A DNA stretch of 5,860 nucleotides from Erysipelotrichaceae bacterium. Lineage in GTDB: Bacteria; Bacillota_I; Bacilli_A; Erysipelotrichales; Erysipelotrichaceae. A program made the position numbers and the translations under genes. The notes under the pieces were generated by a model. The model saw only the letters and a program-made list of their open reading frames with translations, did no database searches and had not been told where the DNA came from. Location of the stretch: positions 1 to 5,860 of the forward strand of contig JAHHRC010000082.1 of NCBI GenBank assembly GCA_020026035.1, given 5' to 3'. This document shows positions 1 through 5,441 of the stretch, piece after piece; position 1 is the stretch's first letter; every line of letters starts with the position of its first letter.

Positions 1-5
1 GGAAT

Positions 6-10
6 AGGAG
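6..10 (+). promoter_or_regulatory. Shine-Dalgarno site that fixes the start of the first gene
   Basis: AGGAG lies 8 bases before the ATG at 19-21. The same frame is open from a TTG at 13, but that codon is only 2 bases from the AGGAG core, too close for normal initiation. ATG 19 also gives a protein that begins directly with the Rossmann beta strand (MYDVIIIGAG), as is usual in this family. Confidence 0.8.
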
Positions 11-18
11 TATTGATT

Positions 19-1446
19 ATGTATGATGTGATAATTATTGGAGCGGGTATTACTGGCACAATGATCGCAAGAGATTTGGCGGGATATCACTTAAATGTTG
101 CGTTATTAGATAAAGAAAACGATGTTGCGAATGGAGCTACAATGGCGAATTCCGCAATTGTTCATACTGGGTATGATCCTAAGGATGGTACTTTAAAGGC
201 GAAATGCAACGTTGAAGGCGCTCGCATGTATGAGAAGGTTTGTAAGGATTTAGGTTGCCTATACAAGGTGACAGGAGCCTTCATTGCGGCGGTTGGAGAC
301 GAAGAAGAAGAGATTCAAAATGTCTTAAGAGATCGTGCAGAAGATCGTAAGATTCCATTTGAAATGCTTAGTGGAGATGAAGCACGTAAGATGGAACCAA
401 AGCTTTCTGACGATGTAACTCGTGTATTAAGTTTCCCAACAACAGCTGTTATTTATCCATGGGAAGTTGCTTATGCATGTGCAGAAGTAGCTGTTAAAAA
501 TGGTACAGAGTTGATGCTTGATACCGATGTTCAAGCAATTGAAAAGAAAGAATCTTCTTATGTTGTAAAGACAAACAAGGGAGATCTTGAAGGTCGTGTT
601 GTGATCAATGCGGCAGGTTGTGCGGCAGATAAGATTGCTCGTATGGTTGTGGAAGATCCTGGATTCTCAGTGACTCCTCGTAAGGGTGAATACTTTGTCG
701 TTGATAACAACATTGATTATGTAAGTCATGTTGTATTCCCTGTGCCTAGTAGTAAGGGTAAGGGTGTATTAGCGGTTCCTACCGTTCATGGGAATACATT
801 GTTAGGTCCAAACTCGACCTTTGTGGATGAAGACGATGATGTGTCAAGTTCCTATGAAGGATTGGATTATGTACGTAGTAACGTTGGTAAGATTCTTAAG
901 GATGCACCACTTCGTCATGTAATTCGTAACTTTGCTGGGCTTCGTCCAACAACAACGTCAAAGGACTTTATCATTGAAGAAATGAATGGTGCAAAGGGCT
1001 TTGTGAATGTGGCAAGTATTGAATCACCAGGTCTTGCAAGTGCGCCTTCGATTTCAAAGATGGTCGTTACAGAAATTCTTCCAAATATCATTGATATGAA
1101 AGTCAATGAAGAAGCTGACTTGACTCGTAAGCGTCCGATTGTGATGGCTGAACTAAGCGAAGAAGAACGTAAGCAAGTGATTGCAGAAAATCCATTATAT
1201 GGAAAGATGATTTGCCGTTGCGAAAAGATTAGCGAAGGGGAAATCGTAGATGCAATCAAGCGTCCAGTAGGAGCACGTTCGGTTAAGGCTGTTAAGAAGC
1301 GTGTACGTCCTGGAATGGGGAAATGCCAAGGTGGATTCTGTGAACCACTCGTTGTTGGAATTTTAGCTAGAGAACTCAATGTTCATCCAACAGAAGTTGT
1401 ACTTGATTCTGTGAAGTCAACGATTGTAAAAGAGGAGAACCGTTAA
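19..1446 (+). CDS. GlpA-like FAD-dependent oxidoreductase with C-terminal BFD-like [2Fe-2S] domain (probable glycerol-3-phosphate dehydrogenase, catalytic subunit)
   Basis: A 475-residue flavoprotein of the DAO/GlpA superfamily. It probably oxidises glycerol-3-phosphate to dihydroxyacetone phosphate in the cytoplasm. Seen: the N-terminal FAD-binding motif GAGITG at residues 8-13, followed by an acidic end of strand 2 (ALLDKE) and the GATMANSAIVHTGYD segment typical of GlpA/LhgO-like proteins. The C-terminal domain carries C399-x-C401-x34-C436-x4-C441, within MICRCEK and GKCQGGFC, the cysteine spacing of BFD-like [2Fe-2S] domains in GlpA-type enzymes. It is shorter than E. coli GlpA (about 540 residues) but looks complete. 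It has no membrane segment. It starts at ATG 19 with a well-spaced AGGAG, and its stop is one base from the next start, so it is the first gene seen in a three-gene operon. The substrate is inferred from family and context; 2-hydroxyglutarate or another hydroxy acid is an alternative. Confidence 0.88.
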   Translation: MYDVIIIGAGITGTMIARDLAGYHLNVALLDKENDVANGATMANSAIVHTGYDPKDGTLKAKCNVEGARMYEKVCKDLGCLYKVTGAFIAAVGDEEEEIQNVLRDRAEDRKIPFEMLSGDEARKMEPKLSDDVTRVLSFPTTAVIYPWEVAYACAEVAVKNGTELMLDTDVQAIEKKESSYVVKTNKGDLEGRVVINAAGCAADKIARMVVEDPGFSVTPRKGEYFVVDNNIDYVSHVVFPVPSSKGKGVLAVPTVHGNTLLGPNSTFVDEDDDVSSSYEGLDYVRSNVGKILKDAPLRHVIRNFAGLRPTTTSKDFIIEEMNGAKGFVNVASIESPGLASAPSISKMVVTEILPNIIDMKVNEEADLTRKRPIVMAELSEEERKQVIAENPLYGKMICRCEKISEGEIVDAIKRPVGARSVKAVKKRVRPGMGKCQGGFCEPLVVGILARELNVHPTEVVLDSVKSTIVKEENR

Positions 1447-1447
1447 T

Positions 1448-2704
1448 ATGAAACACTATGAAGCGATTGTGATTGGTGGAGGAAGTGCTGGTTTATCAGC
1501 TGCTTGCACACTAAAGGAACAAGGAATTAATGACATTGTTGTCTTAGAAAAAGACATCGAACCAGGTGGAATCTTACAACAATGTATTCATAATGGGTTT
1601 GGGTTACAAACGTTTAAGGAACAGTTAGCTGGTCCTGCATATGCGGAACGCTTTGCAAAGAAGGCGGAAGAATTAGGAATTACTGTAAAGCTTAATACAA
1701 TGGTCACAAAGCTTACCGAAGATCGTGTTGTAGAATACGTAAATGGCGAAGAAGGCTATGTGACATGTAGTGCAGATGTTGTGATTCTTGCGGTTGGTTG
1801 TTATGAAAGACACCGTGGTGCGGTTGAAATTCCTGGAGATCGTCCAGCGGGTGTATATACAGCCGGACAAGCACAACGTTTCCTAAACATGGATGGATAC
1901 CGTGTTGGTGATCGTTGCTTTATCTTAGGATCTGGGGATATTGGATTGATCATGGCAAGACGTATGACACTTGAAGGAGCGAAGGTTCTAGGTGTTGCTG
2001 AACTTATGCCATATTCCAATGGATTACCTCGTAATATCAAACAATGTCTAACGGACTTTGATATTCCACTCTTCCTATCTCATACGGTTACACATGTATA
2101 TGGTAAGGATCGTTTGGAACGCATTGAAGTAAGCCAAGTAGGACCAGACTTAAAGCCAATTAAGGGTACTGAACAATACTTCGATGTAGATACACTATTA
2201 CTATCCACTGGTTTAATTCCAGAAAATCATTTGGCAGAAATGGCAAACATTGAAATCAATCCTCGTACAAAGGGACCGATTGTCGATGAAAACTATATGA
2301 CAAGTAAAGATGGAATCTTTGCGTGTGGAAATGGATTACATGTACATGACTTAGTAGACTATGTAACACTTGAATCCTCACGTGCAGCACAAGGAGCTGT
2401 TCGTTACCTCAAGGAAGGTAAGGCAAGTGGTACGGTTGTACATTCTGTTGCAGGAGATGGCATTGGGTATGTTGTACCTGGTGAAATTCATCCAGAAACA
2501 GTCAAGCATCATGTGGAATTCTTCTTCCGTGTTCGTAAGCCTATGGACGTTGGAACCATTACTGTGAAGTGTAATGATCGCGTTCTTCGTTCGGTTAAGA
2601 AGACAAAGTTAATGCCTTCAGAAATGGAACGTATGTTACTGACGGATAAGATGTTACAATCCTTGGATGGAGACCTTGTGATTGAAGTGAAGGAAGGGGA
2701 ATAG
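1448..2704 (+). CDS. NAD(P)/FAD-dependent oxidoreductase, GlpB-position subunit of the trio
   Basis: A 418-residue two-dinucleotide-domain flavoprotein (pyridine nucleotide-disulfide oxidoreductase fold). Seen: an FAD-binding GGGSAG at residues 10-15 with LEKD at the end of the following strand; a second Rossmann motif GSGDIG at 161-166, placed where NAD(P) binds; and the C-terminal FAD segment ACGNGLHVHDLVDYV from residue 292. It lacks the CxxxxC redox pair of true disulfide reductases. Single cysteines occur in QQCIHNGFG (C46) and GCYERHRG (C118), both motif contexts of HcnB/GlpB-like partner subunits. An AGAGGAG at 1431-1437 gives a 10-base spacer to the ATG. The gene is one base from both neighbours. 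Inferred role: it takes electrons from the GlpA-like subunit and reduces NAD(P)+, or runs in reverse. It occupies the operon place of E. coli GlpB, but its clear pyridine nucleotide motif suggests a soluble NAD(P)-linked enzyme. Confidence 0.87.
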   Translation: MKHYEAIVIGGGSAGLSAACTLKEQGINDIVVLEKDIEPGGILQQCIHNGFGLQTFKEQLAGPAYAERFAKKAEELGITVKLNTMVTKLTEDRVVEYVNGEEGYVTCSADVVILAVGCYERHRGAVEIPGDRPAGVYTAGQAQRFLNMDGYRVGDRCFILGSGDIGLIMARRMTLEGAKVLGVAELMPYSNGLPRNIKQCLTDFDIPLFLSHTVTHVYGKDRLERIEVSQVGPDLKPIKGTEQYFDVDTLLLSTGLIPENHLAEMANIEINPRTKGPIVDENYMTSKDGIFACGNGLHVHDLVDYVTLESSRAAQGAVRYLKEGKASGTVVHSVAGDGIGYVVPGEIHPETVKHHVEFFFRVRKPMDVGTITVKCNDRVLRSVKKTKLMPSEMERMLLTDKMLQSLDGDLVIEVKEGE

Positions 2705-2705
2705 T

Positions 2706-3074
2706 ATGGAGTTTCAAGAATTAGTTTGTGTCAACTGCCCTAAAGGGTGTCGTGTAAAAGTTGAATTCAACGATAATAAGGAAATTACAAATATTACAGG
2801 CAATGCTTGTCCTCGTGGAAAGGCATATGCCGAACAAGAATGCACAAGACCAATGCGTATTCTTACAACAACAGTGAAGATTACAAATGCACCATATCGT
2901 GTTGTACCTGTTATTACAAATGGAGATATTCCACTTGATATGATGAGTGAAGCGATGGAAGAAATTCGTAAGATTGAAATCAAGGCACCAATCAATGCCA
3001 ATGATGTCATCGTAGAAGACTTCCTTGGTACAGGTGTAAGCTTGATTGCTTCAAGATCAATGAGATCACTATAA
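2706..3074 (+). CDS. DUF1667 family small Fe-S protein
   Basis: A 122-residue protein matching the DUF1667 pattern. Seen: C8-x2-C11-x3-C15-x19-C35, within VCVNCPKGC and NACPRGKAYA, with a further C46. The spacing and the CPRG end resemble the [4Fe-4S] domain at the N-terminus of molybdopterin oxidoreductases, but no molybdopterin domain follows. The C-terminal half ends in the conserved-looking GTGVSLIASRSM. The family regularly sits after a GlpA-like and a pyridine nucleotide oxidoreductase gene in anaerobic Firmicutes and Thermotogales. Its biochemical role is not established to my knowledge. The inferred role is a [4Fe-4S] electron-transfer subunit linking the two flavoproteins or handing electrons to ferredoxin. 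The ATG is one base after the previous stop, with AGGAAGGGGA at 2691-2700 as a strong ribosome site. It is the last gene of the operon, followed at once by a terminator. Confidence 0.85.
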   Translation: MEFQELVCVNCPKGCRVKVEFNDNKEITNITGNACPRGKAYAEQECTRPMRILTTTVKITNAPYRVVPVITNGDIPLDMMSEAMEEIRKIEIKAPINANDVIVEDFLGTGVSLIASRSMRSL

Positions 3075-3080
3075 GATAGT

Positions 3081-3125
3081 AACCATACATTTGTTTGATC
3101 GAGTGTATGGTTTTTTCTTTTTTTC
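3081..3125 (+). terminator. Intrinsic terminator of the flavoprotein operon
   Basis: A perfect 9-bp stem, AACCATACA (3081-3089) with TGTATGGTT (3104-3112), has a 14-base loop and runs straight into a long T-rich tract (3111-3124, one C inside). It begins 6 bases after the DUF1667 stop. The opposite strand lacks a T run, so it is directional for the + strand operon. Confidence 0.85.
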
Positions 3126-3130
3126 TATGC

Positions 3131-3156
3131 AAAAAGATGAGCACGGGGCTCATCTT
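3131..3156 (-). terminator. Intrinsic terminator of htrA
   Basis: A perfect 9-bp stem, AAGATGAGC (3134-3142) with GCTCATCTT (3148-3156), has a 5-base loop. Read on the - strand it is followed by TTTTT (complement of 3131-3135) and then an AT-rich stretch. It lies 6 bases beyond the htrA stop. It is separate from the + strand terminator just to the left, so the convergent units do not share one hairpin. Confidence 0.82.
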
Positions 3157-3162
3157 GATTGT

Positions 3163-4344
3163 TTATTGTTTGCTGGAAGCTCCAAGGATCACCTTGTAGT
3201 CCATTTGTTTTCCATCACGAACGATGGTTAATACGAGTTCATCGTTAACTTTCTTTGATTGTAATACCTTTGAAAGTTGTGGGTATGTGGAAACTTCATT
3301 TCCATCTGCGGCGATGATGCGGTCGTATTGTTGTAAGCCAGCCGCTTCAGCTGGACTATTTGGGACAACGCTTGCAATGTAGAGGCCTGGTTTGTATTCC
3401 CCATAGGCTTGCGTTAGGGTTTGCAAGGATACACCAATGGTTGGACGATCTGCAACATAACCATTGTCCATGATTTGGTTTGCGACTTCCATAGCTAGAT
3501 TGATCGGAATGGCAAAGCCGAGTCCTTCAATCGTTGCACCACTGGAAGTTGTACCAGAGTCTTTGGCATTTACGATACCTACAAGACGTCCATGGCCATC
3601 AAACATACCACCACCGGAGTTACCGGAGTTAATGGCTGCGTTTGTTTGAATGAGGGTCATTGCCTCATTGTTTATTGTGACTTCTCGATCGATTGCTGAA
3701 ACGATTCCGTCTGTTACAGTTCCGCCTAATGTACCAAGTGGGTTACCAATGACGATTGCTTTATCACCTACTCTTAATAGGCTGGAATCACCAATGGTTG
3801 CGGCGGTTAAGTCGTTTGCTTCGATTTTGATAACGGCAATGTCGGTTTTTGGATCTGTTCCAACAACAACCGCTGGATAGGTTTTGCCTTCACTTGTTTT
3901 GATGGTTGTTTCGGTCGCATGATCTACGACGTGGTTATTTGTGATGATGTATCCATCACTGGAAATAATGACACCAGATCCTGCGGCTTGGCTCATGGTC
4001 ATACCACCAAAGAGGCCAAAGGATTGTTGTTTGGTCGTGGATACGATTTCAACGACGGATGGGGCTGCGATTTGGGCAATGTCTTGGATTGGTAAATCGC
4101 TTGAGTTGGTTGTTTGGATGGACTTTCCTTCATTGTCTTGGGAAGGGAGTGGGGTTGCTTGTTGTGGGGTGGGTTGAGGCATGGTGGAGATGGCATAGCG
4201 TGCTCCTCCATAGCCTCCGCCAAAGCATACAACCGATGCGAGTAGTAGTTTGAGGAAGGTGTGGTTCTTTTGTTTTTTTGGTGGTTGAGGGTGTTGAGGG
4301 TGAGGGTTTATTACAGGGGGGATAATTTGTTCATATTCATTCAT
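3163..4344 (-). CDS. htrA: HtrA/DegP-like trypsin-type serine protease, membrane-anchored, one PDZ domain
   Basis: A 393-residue S1C protease that degrades or refolds misfolded proteins outside the cell membrane. Domains in order: a cytoplasmic tail at residues 1-28, rich in Pro, His and Gln and ending KKQK; one transmembrane helix at about 29-48 (a signal anchor with a Gly-rich end); a Pro/Gln/Thr linker to about 85; the protease domain at about 88-285; and a PDZ domain at about 300-388. The triad is intact: H138 in TNNHVV, D168 in KTDIAVI, and S243 in NSGNSGGG. Length and layout are typical of Gram-positive HtrA. The start ATG (4342-4344) has GAAGGT (complement of 4355-4360) upstream with a 10-11 base gap; no other in-frame start fits. 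It is monocistronic, convergent with the flavoprotein operon and divergent from the VTT gene. Two TTTTCACA-like boxes at its promoter suggest stress-responsive control. Assignment to the family is firm; the paralogue name is by convention. Confidence 0.95.
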   Translation of the reverse strand: MNEYEQIIPPVINPHPQHPQPPKKQKNHTFLKLLLASVVCFGGGYGGARYAISTMPQPTPQQATPLPSQDNEGKSIQTTNSSDLPIQDIAQIAAPSVVEIVSTTKQQSFGLFGGMTMSQAAGSGVIISSDGYIITNNHVVDHATETTIKTSEGKTYPAVVVGTDPKTDIAVIKIEANDLTAATIGDSSLLRVGDKAIVIGNPLGTLGGTVTDGIVSAIDREVTINNEAMTLIQTNAAINSGNSGGGMFDGHGRLVGIVNAKDSGTTSSGATIEGLGFAIPINLAMEVANQIMDNGYVADRPTIGVSLQTLTQAYGEYKPGLYIASVVPNSPAEAAGLQQYDRIIAADGNEVSTYPQLSKVLQSKKVNDELVLTIVRDGKQMDYKVILGASSKQ

Positions 4345-4375
4345 AGTTATTAATACCTTCTTTCTTCTTGGTACA

Positions 4376-4403
4376 CGTATACTTTAATCAGTGTTAGTGA
4401 AAA
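4376..4403 (-). promoter_or_regulatory. Probable htrA promoter
   Basis: On the - strand, TATACG (complement of 4376-4381) fits a -10 box and TTTTCA (complement of 4398-4403) a weak -35 box, with a 16-base spacer. Transcription would begin near 4369, leaving a leader of about 25 bases that contains the ribosome site. The poor -35 box fits a promoter that needs an activator. Confidence 0.45.
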
Positions 4404-4414
4404 TTGTGTGAACA
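4396..4414 (-). promoter_or_regulatory. Tandem TTTTCACA-like boxes, candidate stress response-regulator site for htrA
   Basis: Read on the htrA sense strand, TGTTCACA (complement of 4407-4414) is followed by TTTTCACT (complement of 4396-4403). Their starts are 11 bp apart, one helical turn, and the second overlaps the -35 box. Each matches TTTTCACA at 7 of 8 bases. From memory, similar octamers lie upstream of Bacillus subtilis htrA/htrB under the CssRS two-component system. The identity of the regulator here is inferred. Confidence 0.35.
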
Positions 4415-4438
4415 AAGCAAGAAGATTGTCTGAAGTTG

Positions 4439-4448
4439 CGTAATTACG
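4439..4448. promoter_or_regulatory. Perfect 10-bp palindrome in the htrA / VTT-gene divergent region
   Basis: CGTAATTACG is an exact palindrome, flanked by TTG on the left and, one base offset, CAA on the right, so the dyad may be wider. It lies between the two divergent promoters, about 70 bp from the predicted htrA start and 45 bp before the -10 of the VTT gene. This would suit an operator for a dimeric regulator, but a 10-bp palindrome can arise by chance. Confidence 0.25.
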
Positions 4449-4489
4449 ACAAATGAGCTGGTTTGTTGGTTTTTTTGCGTTTGGATATT

Positions 4490-4498
4490 TGTTAGACT
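4490..4498 (+). promoter_or_regulatory. Extended -10 promoter of the VTT-domain gene, predicting a leaderless mRNA
   Basis: TGTTAGACT reads as an extended -10 element (TG, one base, TAGACT at 4493-4498). At 17 bases upstream there is only a T tract (4470-4475) and no clear -35, which extended -10 promoters can do without. The expected +1, seven bases past the hexamer, is 4505, the A of the gene's ATG. Confidence 0.45.
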
Positions 4499-4504
4499 GT
4501 GCAT

Positions 4505-5161
4505 ATGGAAGAAAAGAAGAAAAGGAAAATTGTAGAAGGGCTTTGTGGCCTTGTGTTTTTAGGATGTATGTTCTATCTATTTGAACGATTGGATGTGTCG
4601 GTGAGTGATTTATTGAAGTATCAACCACAGAATAAGTTTCTAGCTTCACTTGTGTTTATTGGTTTTTATGCCTTGAAGTCGCTTACCGTATTTTTGCCGG
4701 TACCGATGTTGTATTTAGCAGTGGGGCATTTGTTTTCTACTGGAGTTGCGATTGTTGTGAACTTTGTTGGGATTGCGGTTGCAGTAAGTGTTCCGTATTG
4801 GATTGGCAAGTATCGTTTCCAAGGTAAGATGGAAGAAAAGATCGATGAGAAGAAGCTTGTGAGTAAGATTAATTCCATTTTGAGTGAACGGACTTGGTTT
4901 TCGGTGTATATGATCCGGATGATGCAATTACCGATGGATTTGGTTTCTTGTTATCTTGGAAGTAAGAAGCTTCCGTATGGGGAGTATGTGCTTGGGTCAT
5001 TATTAGGGATGGCTCCTAGTATGATTGGGATTACGGTGATTGGGAATAATATTACCCATCCAACCTCACCGGTGTTTGTGCAATCGTGTATTTTTATGGG
5101 TTCGATGATTGTGCTTTCGTTCCTTGTTTTTCACGCAACCCGCAAGAAACATCTTAAATGA
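4505..5161 (+). CDS. TVP38/TMEM64 family (VTT-domain) membrane protein
   Basis: A 218-residue integral membrane protein of the DedA/VTT superfamily. Members are thought to act in lipid scrambling or membrane homeostasis; the substrate here cannot be read from sequence. Seen: a basic start (EEKKKRK), then a helix at about 9-26; hydrophobic segments at about 45-60 and 68-100 containing the re-entrant-type stretch FLPVPMLYLAVGHLF; a charged cytoplasmic-type loop at about 102-130; the family signature RMMQLPMDLVSCYLG then LGSLLGMAPSMIG (about 138-175); a last helix at about 192-209; and a basic tail. An in-frame TAG at 4493 limits the start to GTG 4499 or ATG 4505. Neither has a usable Shine-Dalgarno, and ATG 4505 is the expected transcription start, so leaderless translation is likely. 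It has richer GTG, GGG and TTT codon use than the flavoprotein genes. It is divergent from htrA. No strong terminator follows directly. Confidence 0.85.
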   Translation: MEEKKKRKIVEGLCGLVFLGCMFYLFERLDVSVSDLLKYQPQNKFLASLVFIGFYALKSLTVFLPVPMLYLAVGHLFSTGVAIVVNFVGIAVAVSVPYWIGKYRFQGKMEEKIDEKKLVSKINSILSERTWFSVYMIRMMQLPMDLVSCYLGSKKLPYGEYVLGSLLGMAPSMIGITVIGNNITHPTSPVFVQSCIFMGSMIVLSFLVFHATRKKHLK

Positions 5162-5203
5162 TGGTTGTTTTATACATTTTTTGAGCAGATTGGTGCATAT
5201 GTA

Positions 5204-5232
5204 TTTACAAAGATATGGGAGAGTGTTATATA
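5204..5232 (+). promoter_or_regulatory. Strong-looking sigma-A promoter upstream of an unassigned transcript
   Basis: TTTACA (5204-5209) and TATATA (5227-5232) are spaced by exactly 17 bases, with a TG at 5224-5225 making an extended -10. Transcription would start near 5239. The nearest coding start is more than 200 bases away, so it drives either a long leader to the Rrf2-family gene or a short untranslated RNA. Confidence 0.5.
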
Positions 5233-5305
5233 TTGTGTGTGAACAAGATACATTTTAAAGATGTATGAGTTTCTAACTGATGTAAAATATGAGTTAAATA
5301 ATTGC

Positions 5306-5365
5306 TTCAAAAAGGGATTTGGGGTGTAGGATTTCTTCGTTTTACCTACATTCATTTCTTTTGAA
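5306..5365 (+). other. Long imperfect hairpin, possible weak terminator or leader structure
   Basis: The inner stem TGTAGG (5325-5330) with CCTACA (5345-5350) encloses a 14-base loop. G-U and G-C pairs extend it, and an outer stem TTCAAAA-AG (5306-5314) pairs with CTTTTGAA (5358-5365) with bulged bases. The sequence after it is only mildly T-rich, so it is a poor classical terminator. It lies between the two promoters of the gap and could end a transcript from the first, or the VTT-gene mRNA. Confidence 0.3.
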
Positions 5366-5373
5366 ACTTTTAA

Positions 5374-5402
5374 TGAACAAGTGGTCAAAAATGTGTTAGA
5401 AT
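5374..5402 (+). promoter_or_regulatory. Promoter of the Rrf2-family regulator gene
   Basis: TGAACA (5374-5379, 4 of 6 to TTGACA) and TAGAAT (5397-5402) are 17 bases apart, with TG at 5394-5395 giving the extended -10 TGTTAGAAT. The start would be near 5409, giving a leader of about 33 bases that includes AGGTGA at 5432-5437. Rrf2 proteins often repress their own genes, so an operator may overlap here, but none is clear. Confidence 0.6.
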
Positions 5403-5441
5403 GTTTGCGGCAGACAAAAGAGAAAGAAAATAGGTGAATTT

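Larger units (their letters stand above)
5162..5441. other. AT-rich intergenic region with two promoters and hairpins, no convincing gene
   Basis: This 280-bp gap separates the VTT gene from the Rrf2-family gene. It holds a good promoter at 5204-5232, a small perfect hairpin (ATACAT 5248-5253 with ATGTAT 5261-5266, 7-base loop), a direct repeat TATGAGTT (5264-5271 and 5288-5295), a larger imperfect hairpin at 5306-5365, and a second promoter at 5374-5402. The only open frames are short and lack ribosome sites. Confidence 0.6.

Noticed and set aside
13..18. TTG start two codons upstream of the first gene's ATG
   Set aside because: It is only two bases from the AGGAG core; ATG 19 has proper spacing and the family-typical N-terminus.
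915..1379. 154-codon open frame on the - strand inside the first gene
   Set aside because: It lies wholly antisense to a well-supported flavoprotein gene and has no recognisable domain; it is a product of the codon bias of the real gene.
3464..4253. Series of + strand open frames opposite htrA (3464-3649, 3650-3880, 3941-4177, 4059-4253)
   Set aside because: They are antisense shadows of a gene with complete protease motifs; none shows a ribosome site or a protein-like pattern.
4499..4504. GTG start two codons upstream of the VTT gene's ATG
   Set aside because: No ribosome site supports it, and the predicted transcript would start after it. It cannot be fully excluded if transcription starts further upstream.
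4350..4649. 99-codon - strand open frame covering the divergent promoter region
   Set aside because: It overlaps the VTT gene start antisense and the htrA promoter, with no domain or ribosome site.
5148..5166. Small bulged hairpin over the VTT gene stop codon, followed by T-rich DNA
   Set aside because: The stem is about 6 bp with a bulge and AT-rich, and the T stretch is interrupted; too weak to call a terminator.
5261..5329. 22-codon + strand open frame downstream of the orphan promoter
   Set aside because: There is no Shine-Dalgarno before its ATG, and it lies within predicted hairpins. It is worth revisiting only if a transcript is found.
5170..5388. 72-codon - strand open frame in the gap before the Rrf2-family gene
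   Set aside because: It has low-complexity AT-rich composition, no ribosome site and no family resemblance, and it runs across two + strand promoters.
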